A DNA stretch of 64,000 nucleotides from DATFKA01 sp035268885 (lineage in GTDB: Bacteria > Bacteroidota > Bacteroidia > Chitinophagales > Saprospiraceae): the NCBI GenBank assembly GCA_035268885.1, contig DATFKA010000115.1, forward strand, positions 9,047 through 73,046, written 5' to 3'. The notes beneath the pieces were generated by a model. The model had not been told where the DNA came from. It searched no databases and saw only the letters and a list, made by a program, of their open reading frames with translations. The position numbers were made by a program, and so were the translations under genes. Within the stretch, counting starts at the first letter, position 1. Each line of letters starts with the position of its first letter. Positions 9,301 to 15,671 of the stretch are shown piece after piece.

Positions 9301-10860
9301 ATTTGTGGGGATATGCTGGCCGTGGAGTTGTCTTTTTGGGAAACCGATGATACCCTGACAGCCATTGCTACTGCACGGGTAGATGCGCTATTACGTAGTC
9401 CGGTATACGACTGTAATGGGCAGGGAGAGAACGGCCTGGTTACGGATTATTCCATCAATCGGTCGGATAGTAGGGTCGTACGGGGGCAGCGGGAATTGAG
9501 CTTTGGCTGTGCGGATGCCGATCGATTCATCGAAGTAGAAATTTACGCCTGGGATGAAATGGGTAACCACGATTACTGCACGACTTACATTCATGTACAG
9601 GATAATCGCTCGGTCTGTGAACAGCTGGCTAATGCCGGAATGATCTCCGGAAGTATACAAACGCCGGATGGCGATCGGGTAGAGGAGGTGATGGTCGCCT
9701 TGTCGGGCGAAATGAATGCAATGTACGCTACCACTAGTACCGGAGATTTTATTTTTGAGTCTCTGCCTTCCGGCAAAAACTACCAGGTACGTCCTACGAA
9801 GGATGACGATCCCCGAAATGGCGTCAGTACTCTGGATTTGATCAAAGTGCAGAAGCACGTACTCGGCATTACCCCAATTATCAATCCTTACCGCCTGATT
9901 GCCGCTGATGTCAATAACTCTAAGTCGGTGACTACGCTGGATATGATTCAGTTACGAAAAATTATCCTGAATATAGACGATCACTTCCGGAACAATACCA
10001 GCTGGCGCTTTGTAGAAGCCAATTACGAATTCCCGGATCGGGAAAACCCCTGGATGGAAGCCTTCCCGGAGACGATTCGGGTCGAGGATATGAAAGGCCC
10101 CGCGGATATTCACTTTGTGGGGGTTAAGATCGGAGATGTTAATGGCAACGCCACCGCTAACCAGTTACAGGGTTCTACGGTATCGCGGAGTGCCGGACAA
10201 TTAAATCTCTTTATCCGGGAGCAGGCGCTGTCGGATGGAGAAGTACTGGCGGTTCCGATTAGCGTCAAGGAACTGGATGAAATTGATGGCTTGCAGGGTA
10301 CCCTGTCTTTTGATACCGACAAATTACGTTTCCTAACTATGAATTATGGTCTTTTGCAGTCAGGGCAAATTGGTCATTTCGAAACGGATCGTCGACTGTC
10401 ATTTAGCTGGAACCGGGCACAGGAGAAAGAATGGAAAGACGAAGAAGTTCTGGTGACCATTTATTTCCAGGCCAAAAAGAATTTATACCTGAGTAACGCG
10501 ATTCAACTCAATTCCAGCCTGACCCAAAAAGAAGCCTACAACATTTTCGGAGAATACCTGGATGTAAATCTGGTCTTTGAACAGGTCGAAACCAGCGATT
10601 CCAGCTGGAACTTATTTACGAATCGGCCCAATCCATTCCGGGGGCAGACGACTTTCCCCTTTTATCTGGAAAAGGAAAATCTGGTAAAGGTAGCCATTTA
10701 CGACCTGCAGGGGCGCCGGGTTTGGTCTGGCCAAGAGCAACGATCGGCCGGTTTGCAGCAATGGACAGTATCCGCTTCCCTTTTTCCCGCTAAGGGGCTC
10801 TATTACTTCCGGATGGAAATCGACGGGCAGGAAAGGACAAAACCTATTCTATTTGAATAG
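6346..10860 (+). CDS. Giant secreted adhesion-like protein with dockerin, cohesin-like and T9SS sorting domains
   Basis: 1,504 residues from ATG 6346; an upstream TTG gives only five more residues. Signal peptide at about 5-27, then about 1,070 residues of Cys-rich beta-sandwich-like sequence with recurring phrases such as 'DxxPPxx' and 'DxxGN'. A carboxypeptidase-regulatory-like domain follows (GSIQTPDGDRVEEVMV, about 1100). Next come two dockerin-like calcium repeats (VSTLDLIKVQKHVLG and VTTLDMIQLRKIILN, about 1157-1215), a cohesin-like domain (about 1285-1415) and a C-terminal type IX sorting domain (about 1420-1504, NLFTNRPNPFRG to GLYYFRMEIDG). It should be exported by Sec, carried across the outer membrane by T9SS and left on the surface. 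Function unknown; adhesion or matrix binding is a guess from architecture. Confidence 0.85.
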   Translation: MRKPLRSHALFYGLLLPMFMHLLYVNHSPKTALPENSRVVADIVGCAGNDTRLEICTFCSDIDMEINFMERLDGQPRSGGVWTDLDNSGLDISDSTRVDVAGLNTGIYRFRYNTSAQGACPDDSAVLSLDVTGANTIACVDRIEAQLGADCAFELMVDQVLSGSAVCEDELSVLAFDFATGFNGSVLTESQVGKELDVVLFKQGCAVPLCNTTIFLQDRGAPSISDINWLGDDYTLYCEDMNRIVNNPRSWEDPSYKYYLGAPLINDCSGFFVSVTDNVIYEPCGTNEYATLQRTFIITDAAGNFSSTTLDATFIYPDLSQIAKLPDLTISECDPNGVAVPDTYPYLINAFGDTIYLKEDGCNYSIGFEDRDFFVCGGARKIEREVRYFDWCTDQFYPIDTLVIKIGDFSGPVIERQVDTANIPTSPFGCGGAISLQREAIELLFDVNIRDCNPNVRVSGKVESWDAQTNTYQSGVALHHDTYIDQIPAGLNRFIISMEDGCKGQSVDTLYFRTIDQIPPVMSCIDRLIVSMSEGPYAKVGYVDINEGSSDNCAITSFKVRRQVAPEAYEYYDYDGDGQVLGDELDENGYTRFDDLRSDGDYVEYYCNDLLQPEQPVELWGWDAYGNMNTCWATVLLEDKLPPVCIAPKDTVVACYDYVPTDLSPFGTAEASDYSCGDLLIEELPAIHSTNQCGQGTILRRFQATKNPNADQPRLGPICVQTIRIEAIHDYSICFPADTSLECGLELAQMEPELNSNGCALFAVSFEDIRLETENAACYKLIRTYSVINWCEYQKEDPFIHIERDVNDDNIPGNLPVCVVVKPGDSTFLDSNTNPYDTLPDHKGYYYGSQSNPNLRSTGYWKYTQHIQVRDTTPPALSFPDSLVFESRYATGQDQCFGLATIPFTIEETCDTFIDLSLSLDLNAQGEDFVPLSKEYLFGDFPNYELMTEFPIGNHQLRIRANDGCGNTSIVHIPFEVIDKKAPAPICGDMLAVELSFWETDDTLTAIATARVDALLRSPVYDCNGQGENGLVTDYSINRSDSRVVRGQRELSFGCADADRFIEVEIYAWDEMGNHDYCTTYIHVQDNRSVCEQLANAGMISGSIQTPDGDRVEEVMVALSGEMNAMYATTSTGDFIFESLPSGKNYQVRPTKDDDPRNGVSTLDLIKVQKHVLGITPIINPYRLIAADVNNSKSVTTLDMIQLRKIILNIDDHFRNNTSWRFVEANYEFPDRENPWMEAFPETIRVEDMKGPADIHFVGVKIGDVNGNATANQLQGSTVSRSAGQLNLFIREQALSDGEVLAVPISVKELDEIDGLQGTLSFDTDKLRFLTMNYGLLQSGQIGHFETDRRLSFSWNRAQEKEWKDEEVLVTIYFQAKKNLYLSNAIQLNSSLTQKEAYNIFGEYLDVNLVFEQVETSDSSWNLFTNRPNPFRGQTTFPFYLEKENLVKVAIYDLQGRRVWSGQEQRSAGLQQWTVSASLFPAKGLYYFRMEIDGQERTKPILFE

Positions 10861-10870
10861 TCCTACAGCC

Positions 10871-10900
10871 TTGGTATTTAAAATTATCGTTCTATCTTAG
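10871..10900 (+). promoter_or_regulatory. Putative promoter of the FtsX-type permease gene
   Basis: TTG (10871-10873), 19 bp, then TATCTTAG (10893-10900), one mismatch to TAnnTTTG. The start codon is 36 bp further on. Confidence 0.5.
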
Positions 10901-10935
10901 CCCTCGTCCCAAAAAAGACGGGAGCCAGAAGCGAT

Positions 10936-12231
10936 ATGAACTACGAATATTTTATAGCCCGAAAAGTAGCTACCGGACAGAAAAAGTCCTTTACCCGCTT
11001 GATTATCCGCATTGCGATCATTGCGATTGCCCTCAGTATGTCCGTGATGATCTGTTCGTCGGCACTAATTGCCGGGTTTAAGCAAGAGATCAGCGAAAAG
11101 ATCTTTGGTTTCTGGGGGCATATCCACATTACGGGGTCGAGTATTTATCAGGCAGTAGTAGAAAACGATCCGATTAATAAGCAGCAGGATTTCTATCCGA
11201 ATTTATTAGAGGAAGAACGCATTACTTATCTGGATCGGGGTACTTTTATGGGGCGCGAATACGTACGTGAGCAGCAAACCAGGGGAGGGGTCTCCCACCT
11301 TCAGGTATTTGCGCTGCGTTCGGGCATCATTCAGGCAAATGAAGAAATTGAAGGAATTGTCCTCAAAGGGGCCGGTGAAGATTTCAATTGGACTTTTATG
11401 GAGGATTATCTTCGAGAGGGAGCACTGCTTTCCTGGCAAGATAGTGTGGTTTCCAATGGCATTTTAATCTCCCAGCAGACCGCCGATCGCCTGCGATTAA
11501 GTGTGGAGGATCCCCTGCGCGTGGTTTTTGTAGAAAATGAGGAGCCCATTCAGCGCCGGTTTGTAGTGAAGGGTATTTTTAAGACGGGGCTGGAAGAATA
11601 TGACTCCCGTTTTGCACTAGTGGATATAAGAAAGATCCAGCAACTCATGGGCTGGACCGAAAATCAGGTTGGTGGGTTTGAAGTATTTATCGATGATATT
11701 GATGATTTAGATCCGATTGCTAATCACATATACTACAATGTCTTGCCCGAAGATCTCTACGCCGAAACCATAGAGGAAAAATTTCGCGAGATTTTTCAGT
11801 GGTTGGCTTTGCAAGATATCAACGAGGTGGTCATCATGGGCTTAATGATCATTGTAGCCATCATTAATATGATTACGGCGCTGCTGATTCTCATTCTGGA
11901 ACGCACCAATATGATCGGTACACTCAAGGCCCTGGGAAGCTCCAATTGGGGGATTCGTAAAATCTTTCTGTATTATGCTTCCTACATTATCATTCTGGGG
12001 ATCTTTTGGGGGAATTTGATTGGCCTGCTGCTCTGTTTTTTGCAGGATAAATTTCGCTTTATTACCTTAGACGAACAGAATTATTATCTGGATTACGCAC
12101 CAGTGGAGGTTGATTTTTGGACGATTTTGCTATTAAACCTTGGAACCTTGCTGGTCGTTCTGCTGTTTTTAATCATACCTTCTTATCTGGTGACGAGAAT
12201 TAGTCCGATTCGGGCTATTCGGTTTAGGTAA
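10936..12231 (+). CDS. ABC transporter permease of the FtsX/LolE type
   Basis: 431 residues: one N-terminal transmembrane helix (about 22-46), a large periplasmic domain (about 50-285), and three C-terminal helices (about 295-425) with the FtsX-domain signature LILERTNMIGTLKALGSSN. This four-helix layout is that of LolC/LolE and MacB-type permeases, which move lipoproteins or other periplasmic cargo mechanically rather than across the membrane. No ATPase partner (LolD) is adjacent; in Bacteroidota it is often unlinked. A LolE-like lipoprotein-release role is the best inference. Confidence 0.85.
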   Translation: MNYEYFIARKVATGQKKSFTRLIIRIAIIAIALSMSVMICSSALIAGFKQEISEKIFGFWGHIHITGSSIYQAVVENDPINKQQDFYPNLLEEERITYLDRGTFMGREYVREQQTRGGVSHLQVFALRSGIIQANEEIEGIVLKGAGEDFNWTFMEDYLREGALLSWQDSVVSNGILISQQTADRLRLSVEDPLRVVFVENEEPIQRRFVVKGIFKTGLEEYDSRFALVDIRKIQQLMGWTENQVGGFEVFIDDIDDLDPIANHIYYNVLPEDLYAETIEEKFREIFQWLALQDINEVVIMGLMIIVAIINMITALLILILERTNMIGTLKALGSSNWGIRKIFLYYASYIIILGIFWGNLIGLLLCFLQDKFRFITLDEQNYYLDYAPVEVDFWTILLLNLGTLLVVLLFLIIPSYLVTRISPIRAIRFR

Positions 12232-12262
12232 AGGGTAAAGTAGAAAGGATAAAGTAGAAAAG
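12232..12262 (+). repeat. Short direct repeat before a membrane-protein gene
   Basis: Two copies of a TAAAGTAGAAA(A/G)G unit stand side by side in the 31-bp gap between the permease gene and the next ATG. The purine-rich copies may also serve as ribosome-binding sequence. Function unknown. Confidence 0.5.
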
Positions 12263-12679
12263 ATGGATGTGACAAAACTAAAGGAGGCCATTGAGCAATG
12301 GGTAGAAGAAGGCCTGGATTATGAGGCCATTAAGCAAAAGGTAGATGCACGAAAGCCGGAAAAAGAAGTCCGCACGGTCTTACTAGAATTTGCCGACGAG
12401 CGCCTTTATCATAAAGAACTGGAGCGTGACTACCGTTCAAAAAATTATTTCCAGCTCCTAATGGGCATCGCACTGGTTGGTTTTGCGGGGTATATTGCCT
12501 ACGTAACCCGCGATGAGGTTTTCATCAATGCCAATTTCAAAAGAATTATTCAGTTTATCTTTCTGTTGATCGGTCTGATCGGTACCTGGAATATTAAGGA
12601 AGCCTGGAAAAAGCTTTGTACGCCTTTCGAACCCCCCGAAAACTTCGGCTATAACCGCAAAAAATTCCAACGCTTCTAA
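12263..12679 (+). CDS. Small two-helix membrane protein, function unknown
   Basis: 138 residues. The first 60 are charged and helical (LKEAIEQWVEEGLDYEAIKQKV), followed by two transmembrane segments (about 66-84 and 93-112) and a basic tail (YNRKKFQRF). I do not recognise a family. The gene lies 31 bp after the permease gene on the same strand, probably in one transcript, which hints at an envelope role. Confidence 0.7.
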   Translation: MDVTKLKEAIEQWVEEGLDYEAIKQKVDARKPEKEVRTVLLEFADERLYHKELERDYRSKNYFQLLMGIALVGFAGYIAYVTRDEVFINANFKRIIQFIFLLIGLIGTWNIKEAWKKLCTPFEPPENFGYNRKKFQRF

Positions 12680-12712
12680 AGTGGTACAGACAAGCTATGC
12701 CTTGTCTCAACG

Positions 12713-12738
12713 AAAAAAGGCCCGCCAATTGACGGACC
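12713..12738 (-). terminator. Rho-independent terminator of the two-repeat lipoprotein gene
   Basis: On the minus strand GGTCCGTC pairs with GGCGGGCC (two G-U pairs) around AATT and runs directly into six Ts (A6 at 12713-12718 of the plus strand). It lies 57 bp past the stop of the minus-strand gene. A second hairpin, AGACAAG/CTTGTCT at 12688-12707, has no T-run. Confidence 0.8.
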
Positions 12739-12794
12739 TGAAACCACATTGTTCACCAGTTTATTATTCTTTTCTCTTCGCTTTCGCTAAAAAA

Positions 12795-13484
12795 CTATCC
12801 ATCACTGTCTTCTGCACAATCTTCTCGTAGTGCTTTTAGGTCTTCTCGTGAAGCAACATCTACGATGGTACCATCCCGATACTCAACTTGAATGGGGAAG
12901 GCCAGGGCTGGACGCTCTTCAGCATTAGGATTGTTCGCTTTCCATCTTCTTGTTTTTTGTTGTAGATCCCGACGATCGGTAGCCGTGATTGTATTGCCAT
13001 CCGGTAGTGCAATATTAAGAGGGAACACAGGCCGGAAGCAATCTCCTCCGAGGTGCTTTCCACGCTTGTCGCGTCTCTCTTTAAAGAACTCTCTACGGCA
13101 TTCAATACGTAATTTGCGTAAATCCGCTCTGGATTCAACCGAAATGATAGTCCCTTCCTCGTCCATCACTTCCAAAGGAAATGCCAGATGGGGGCGGTTT
13201 TCAACATCGGGATTGGCTTCTTTCCAGTCGCGGATGGTCGTTCTCAGGTTTTCGTAGTCTTCCACTTCCACCACGCTACTGTCGGGGAACTGAATGCTGA
13301 TGGGAAAAACAAAGGAGTAGCAGCCAAAACGACCACAGTTACCTCGCTCTTCGATGTCAAAGACCGAACTGTTGACGTAGAATTCCACGTCTTCGGTAAC
13401 GTTTAAATCCTCCTTTTCACAGGAAGTAAATAAGGTGATAGCACCCAGGGCTAGTAAGAATGAGAATTGCAATAACTTGTTCAT
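12795..13484 (-). CDS. Lipoprotein with two tandem copies of an uncharacterised domain
   Basis: 229 residues. A lipoprotein signal peptide ends at LFTSC (Cys about 22). The mature part is two homologous units of about 75 residues: one from CYSFVFPISIQFPDSS to LRKLRIEC, the other from CFRPVFPLNIALPDGN to LKALREDC. Each has a VFP-(I/L)-x-I strand, an NP(D/N)(V/A)E-RP-LAFP motif in the middle, a (G)T-I-V/S-V turn and a closing Cys, suggesting a disulfide per unit. I recognise no named family. It is divergent from the ECF sigma gene (169 bp gap) and has its own terminator. Surface or periplasmic location is inferred from the lipobox only. Confidence 0.8.
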   Translation of the reverse strand: MNKLLQFSFLLALGAITLFTSCEKEDLNVTEDVEFYVNSSVFDIEERGNCGRFGCYSFVFPISIQFPDSSVVEVEDYENLRTTIRDWKEANPDVENRPHLAFPLEVMDEEGTIISVESRADLRKLRIECRREFFKERRDKRGKHLGGDCFRPVFPLNIALPDGNTITATDRRDLQQKTRRWKANNPNAEERPALAFPIQVEYRDGTIVDVASREDLKALREDCAEDSDG

Positions 13485-13624
13485 GTTCTTGTTTTTAACT
13501 TTTAGTAAATAGAGCAGTTAATTTGTCAAATTCATAAGGAAAAGACCGGCTTCCACTTTTTGTAACCGGATTGATTTGTTAAAAAAATGTTAAGAAAAAC
13601 GAGGGGTGTCGCTAAAGGGCACAA

Positions 13625-13656
13625 ATTGGGGAAATGACTGAATTGCGCTACCTTTG
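13625..13656 (+). promoter_or_regulatory. Promoter of the ECF sigma / TonB receptor operon
   Basis: TTG (13625-13627), 21 bp, then TACCTTTG (13649-13656), a perfect Bacteroidota -7 element. Predicted start about 13663, 24 nt before the ATG at 13687. The vegetative-type match suggests housekeeping sigma drives basal expression. Confidence 0.75.
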
Positions 13657-13686
13657 TCAAATAACCTTACTCAATCTAAAATATTC

Positions 13687-14295
13687 ATGCGATCAGATAA
13701 GGAATGGTGGTCTGCACTAAAGGCGGGAGAGGAAGATGCTCTGGCCCATATTTATACCACCCATATTGCCGATTTGCTGCAGTATGGTAATCGATTTTCT
13801 CAGGATGAACTGCTGGTAGAGGATTGTATTCAAGAGTTGTTTGTACAGCTGTGGAACAGACGGTCTGGTCTGGGCGATACCTCTTCCATTCGGGCTTACC
13901 TGTTCGTTGCCTTGCGACGTAGTATTATCCGGGCGGTCAAAAAAAATAGGAAATATACGAGTAATTACAGTCCGGATGATTATGACTTTCAGGCCGAACT
14001 GGACATTGAAGAGATGATCATTGCCAAAGAAATTTCTGAAGAACAGACGGCTCAATTGGCCGCTGCTTTTGAGGCATTGTCCAAACGGCAGCAAGAAGTC
14101 CTGTACCTGCGTTTTTACCAAAATATTGAATACGAAGATATTTGTGAGATAATGGATATTGGTTATCAGTCGGTACGTAATCTGGTCTCTGCTGCGATTG
14201 GAAAACTGCGTACTTACCTGGAATTAATCATCTTTTTGTGCTACTTTTTTCTAAAAAATGGAGTACAAACGGTTGACTTGAGTCTCTTCCTATAA
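13687..14295 (+). CDS. ECF-type RNA polymerase sigma factor
   Basis: 202 residues from ATG 13687; an in-frame TTG at 13654 lies inside the promoter and is rejected. Region 2 (about 8-85) contains IQELFVQLWNRR and SIRAYLFVALRRSIIR. Region 4 (about 125-190) contains LSKRQQEVLYLRF followed by a helix-turn-helix (EDICEIMDIGYQSVRN). The short hydrophobic C-terminus (LELIIFLCYFFLKN) is common in Bacteroidota SusC-type ECF sigma factors. With the downstream FecR and TonB receptor it forms a signalling operon, sequestered by FecR until the receptor engages a ligand. Confidence 0.93.
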   Translation: MRSDKEWWSALKAGEEDALAHIYTTHIADLLQYGNRFSQDELLVEDCIQELFVQLWNRRSGLGDTSSIRAYLFVALRRSIIRAVKKNRKYTSNYSPDDYDFQAELDIEEMIIAKEISEEQTAQLAAAFEALSKRQQEVLYLRFYQNIEYEDICEIMDIGYQSVRNLVSAAIGKLRTYLELIIFLCYFFLKNGVQTVDLSLFL

Positions 14296-14303
14296 AAAAA
14301 AGT

Positions 14304-14771
14304 ATGCGGACAGTATCTTATTCCATCACTTTATTTATTGTGTTTTTCCTGTTTTCCGCCTGCGAAGAGGAAGAGGTAATTTATCTGGACAATGAGCTGA
14401 TTGCTTATTTTGAGCGTTTCGCCGTGGAAGCCAGCCACTTCAATATTCAATTTGATAATCAGGAGGATAGAGTAGAGGGCTATTTGAGTGATCTGGAGGA
14501 AAGGGCCATCAGCGGGAAATGCGAGCGTAATAGTGTTTACCCCGATCGGGTATATATTGATATAGATTTTTGGCGTAAGGCCAATGATCTGGAGCGGGAA
14601 TTTGTGGTGTTTCACGAATTAGGGCACTGCTTTTTAAATCGGGGGCACCTCGACGATGCGGACGCTAATGGGGCTTGTAAAAGTATGATGCACAGTGGCG
14701 AAGGGGATTGTCGAAATTCGTATAGTCTTTCGAGTCGGGTCGCTTATTTAGAAGAATTATTTACCTTTTGA
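14304..14771 (+). CDS. Putative zinc metallopeptidase lipoprotein
   Basis: 155 residues with a lipoprotein signal peptide (lipobox FSAC, Cys20). The motif FHELGHCFLNRGH places H104, E105, H108 and H115 as an HExxH zinc site with an extra downstream His, and SMMHSG at 127-132 resembles a Met-turn. Four more Cys (73, 109, 125, 136) could pair in the periplasm. The gene sits 8 bp after the sigma gene and 22 bp before fecR, so it is an operon member. Its position suggests a role in processing the receptor, the anti-sigma factor or a substrate, but no such function is demonstrated by sequence. Confidence 0.78.
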   Translation: MRTVSYSITLFIVFFLFSACEEEEVIYLDNELIAYFERFAVEASHFNIQFDNQEDRVEGYLSDLEERAISGKCERNSVYPDRVYIDIDFWRKANDLEREFVVFHELGHCFLNRGHLDDADANGACKSMMHSGEGDCRNSYSLSSRVAYLEELFTF

Positions 14772-14793
14772 TAAGGTATATTAAAGCAAAGAT

Positions 14794-15654
14794 ATGGGAG
14801 ATCAATTTTTACCAAATGACGAACAAGAGGCAGAAGACCAACTGCGCAAAAACCTCAAATTTAAAAAGGTACGGGTCGAGACCGATTCTTCTGCACTTTG
14901 GGATCGCATCCGTAAAGATATTCAGCAGGATACACCGGTACGCTCTATTCGCACTGCGCGGCGAAATCGTCTCTATTGGTTGTCAGCGGCGGCCACGATA
15001 CTTCTAGTTTTGGCTTTTTTCTTTCTTTGGCCTTCTGGGATGGAAGAGTACCAGACGCAGATGGCCGAAACCATAGAGTTAAGCTTGCCGGATCAATCTA
15101 GCGTGGTGGTCAATGCCAATAGCGAACTGAGATATAATGCCGAAAACTGGTCTGGGGAGCGAAAAGTGACACTGCGAGGTGAAGCTTTTTTTCAGGTAGA
15201 AAAAGGGCAGCGTTTTACGGTAGCAACCGAGCGGGGGGAAGTAGAAGTCTTAGGTACCGCTTTTAACGTTTATGCACGGAATGAATCCTTTCGGGTAAGT
15301 TGTCAGGAAGGCCGGGTGGCCGTCAGGAGCACATCTGGGCAGGAAACCATTCTGGAAGCTGGAGATGCAGCTACGCTTATTGATGGAGAATGGAAAAGAG
15401 CAGAAGTGCGCACAGCTGATATCGCCTCCTGGCGGAATGGCTTATTTGTCTATGAGGGAGAAAGTGTAGCTTTTATACTGGATGAGCTAATGCGGCAGTA
15501 CGGTGTAGATATTCGTTATCCCGAAAATATCTCGGAAGAAGCCCTTACCATGCGCTTTGATCGAAACCAGTCTCTGGCAGAAAGCCTGGAGCCCATTCTG
15601 TTTTCCTATCGCCTGTCGATTAAACGGGATGGCCAAAATGTAGTCTTAGAATAG
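14794..15654 (+). CDS. FecR-family anti-sigma factor
   Basis: 286 residues. A cytoplasmic N-terminal segment (about 1-58) precedes one transmembrane helix (about 60-79). The periplasmic FecR domain (about 90-190) contains LPDQSSVVVNANS, VTLRGEAFFQVEK and VEVLGTAFNVYA, and a DUF4974-type C-terminal domain follows (about 215-286, FILDELMRQYGVDI). It should hold the ECF sigma factor at the inner membrane and release it on contact with the N-terminal signalling domain of the TonB receptor encoded 17 bp downstream. Confidence 0.92.
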   Translation: MGDQFLPNDEQEAEDQLRKNLKFKKVRVETDSSALWDRIRKDIQQDTPVRSIRTARRNRLYWLSAAATILLVLAFFFLWPSGMEEYQTQMAETIELSLPDQSSVVVNANSELRYNAENWSGERKVTLRGEAFFQVEKGQRFTVATERGEVEVLGTAFNVYARNESFRVSCQEGRVAVRSTSGQETILEAGDAATLIDGEWKRAEVRTADIASWRNGLFVYEGESVAFILDELMRQYGVDIRYPENISEEALTMRFDRNQSLAESLEPILFSYRLSIKRDGQNVVLE

Positions 15655-15671
15655 AAACGAAGAAGAGCGAT

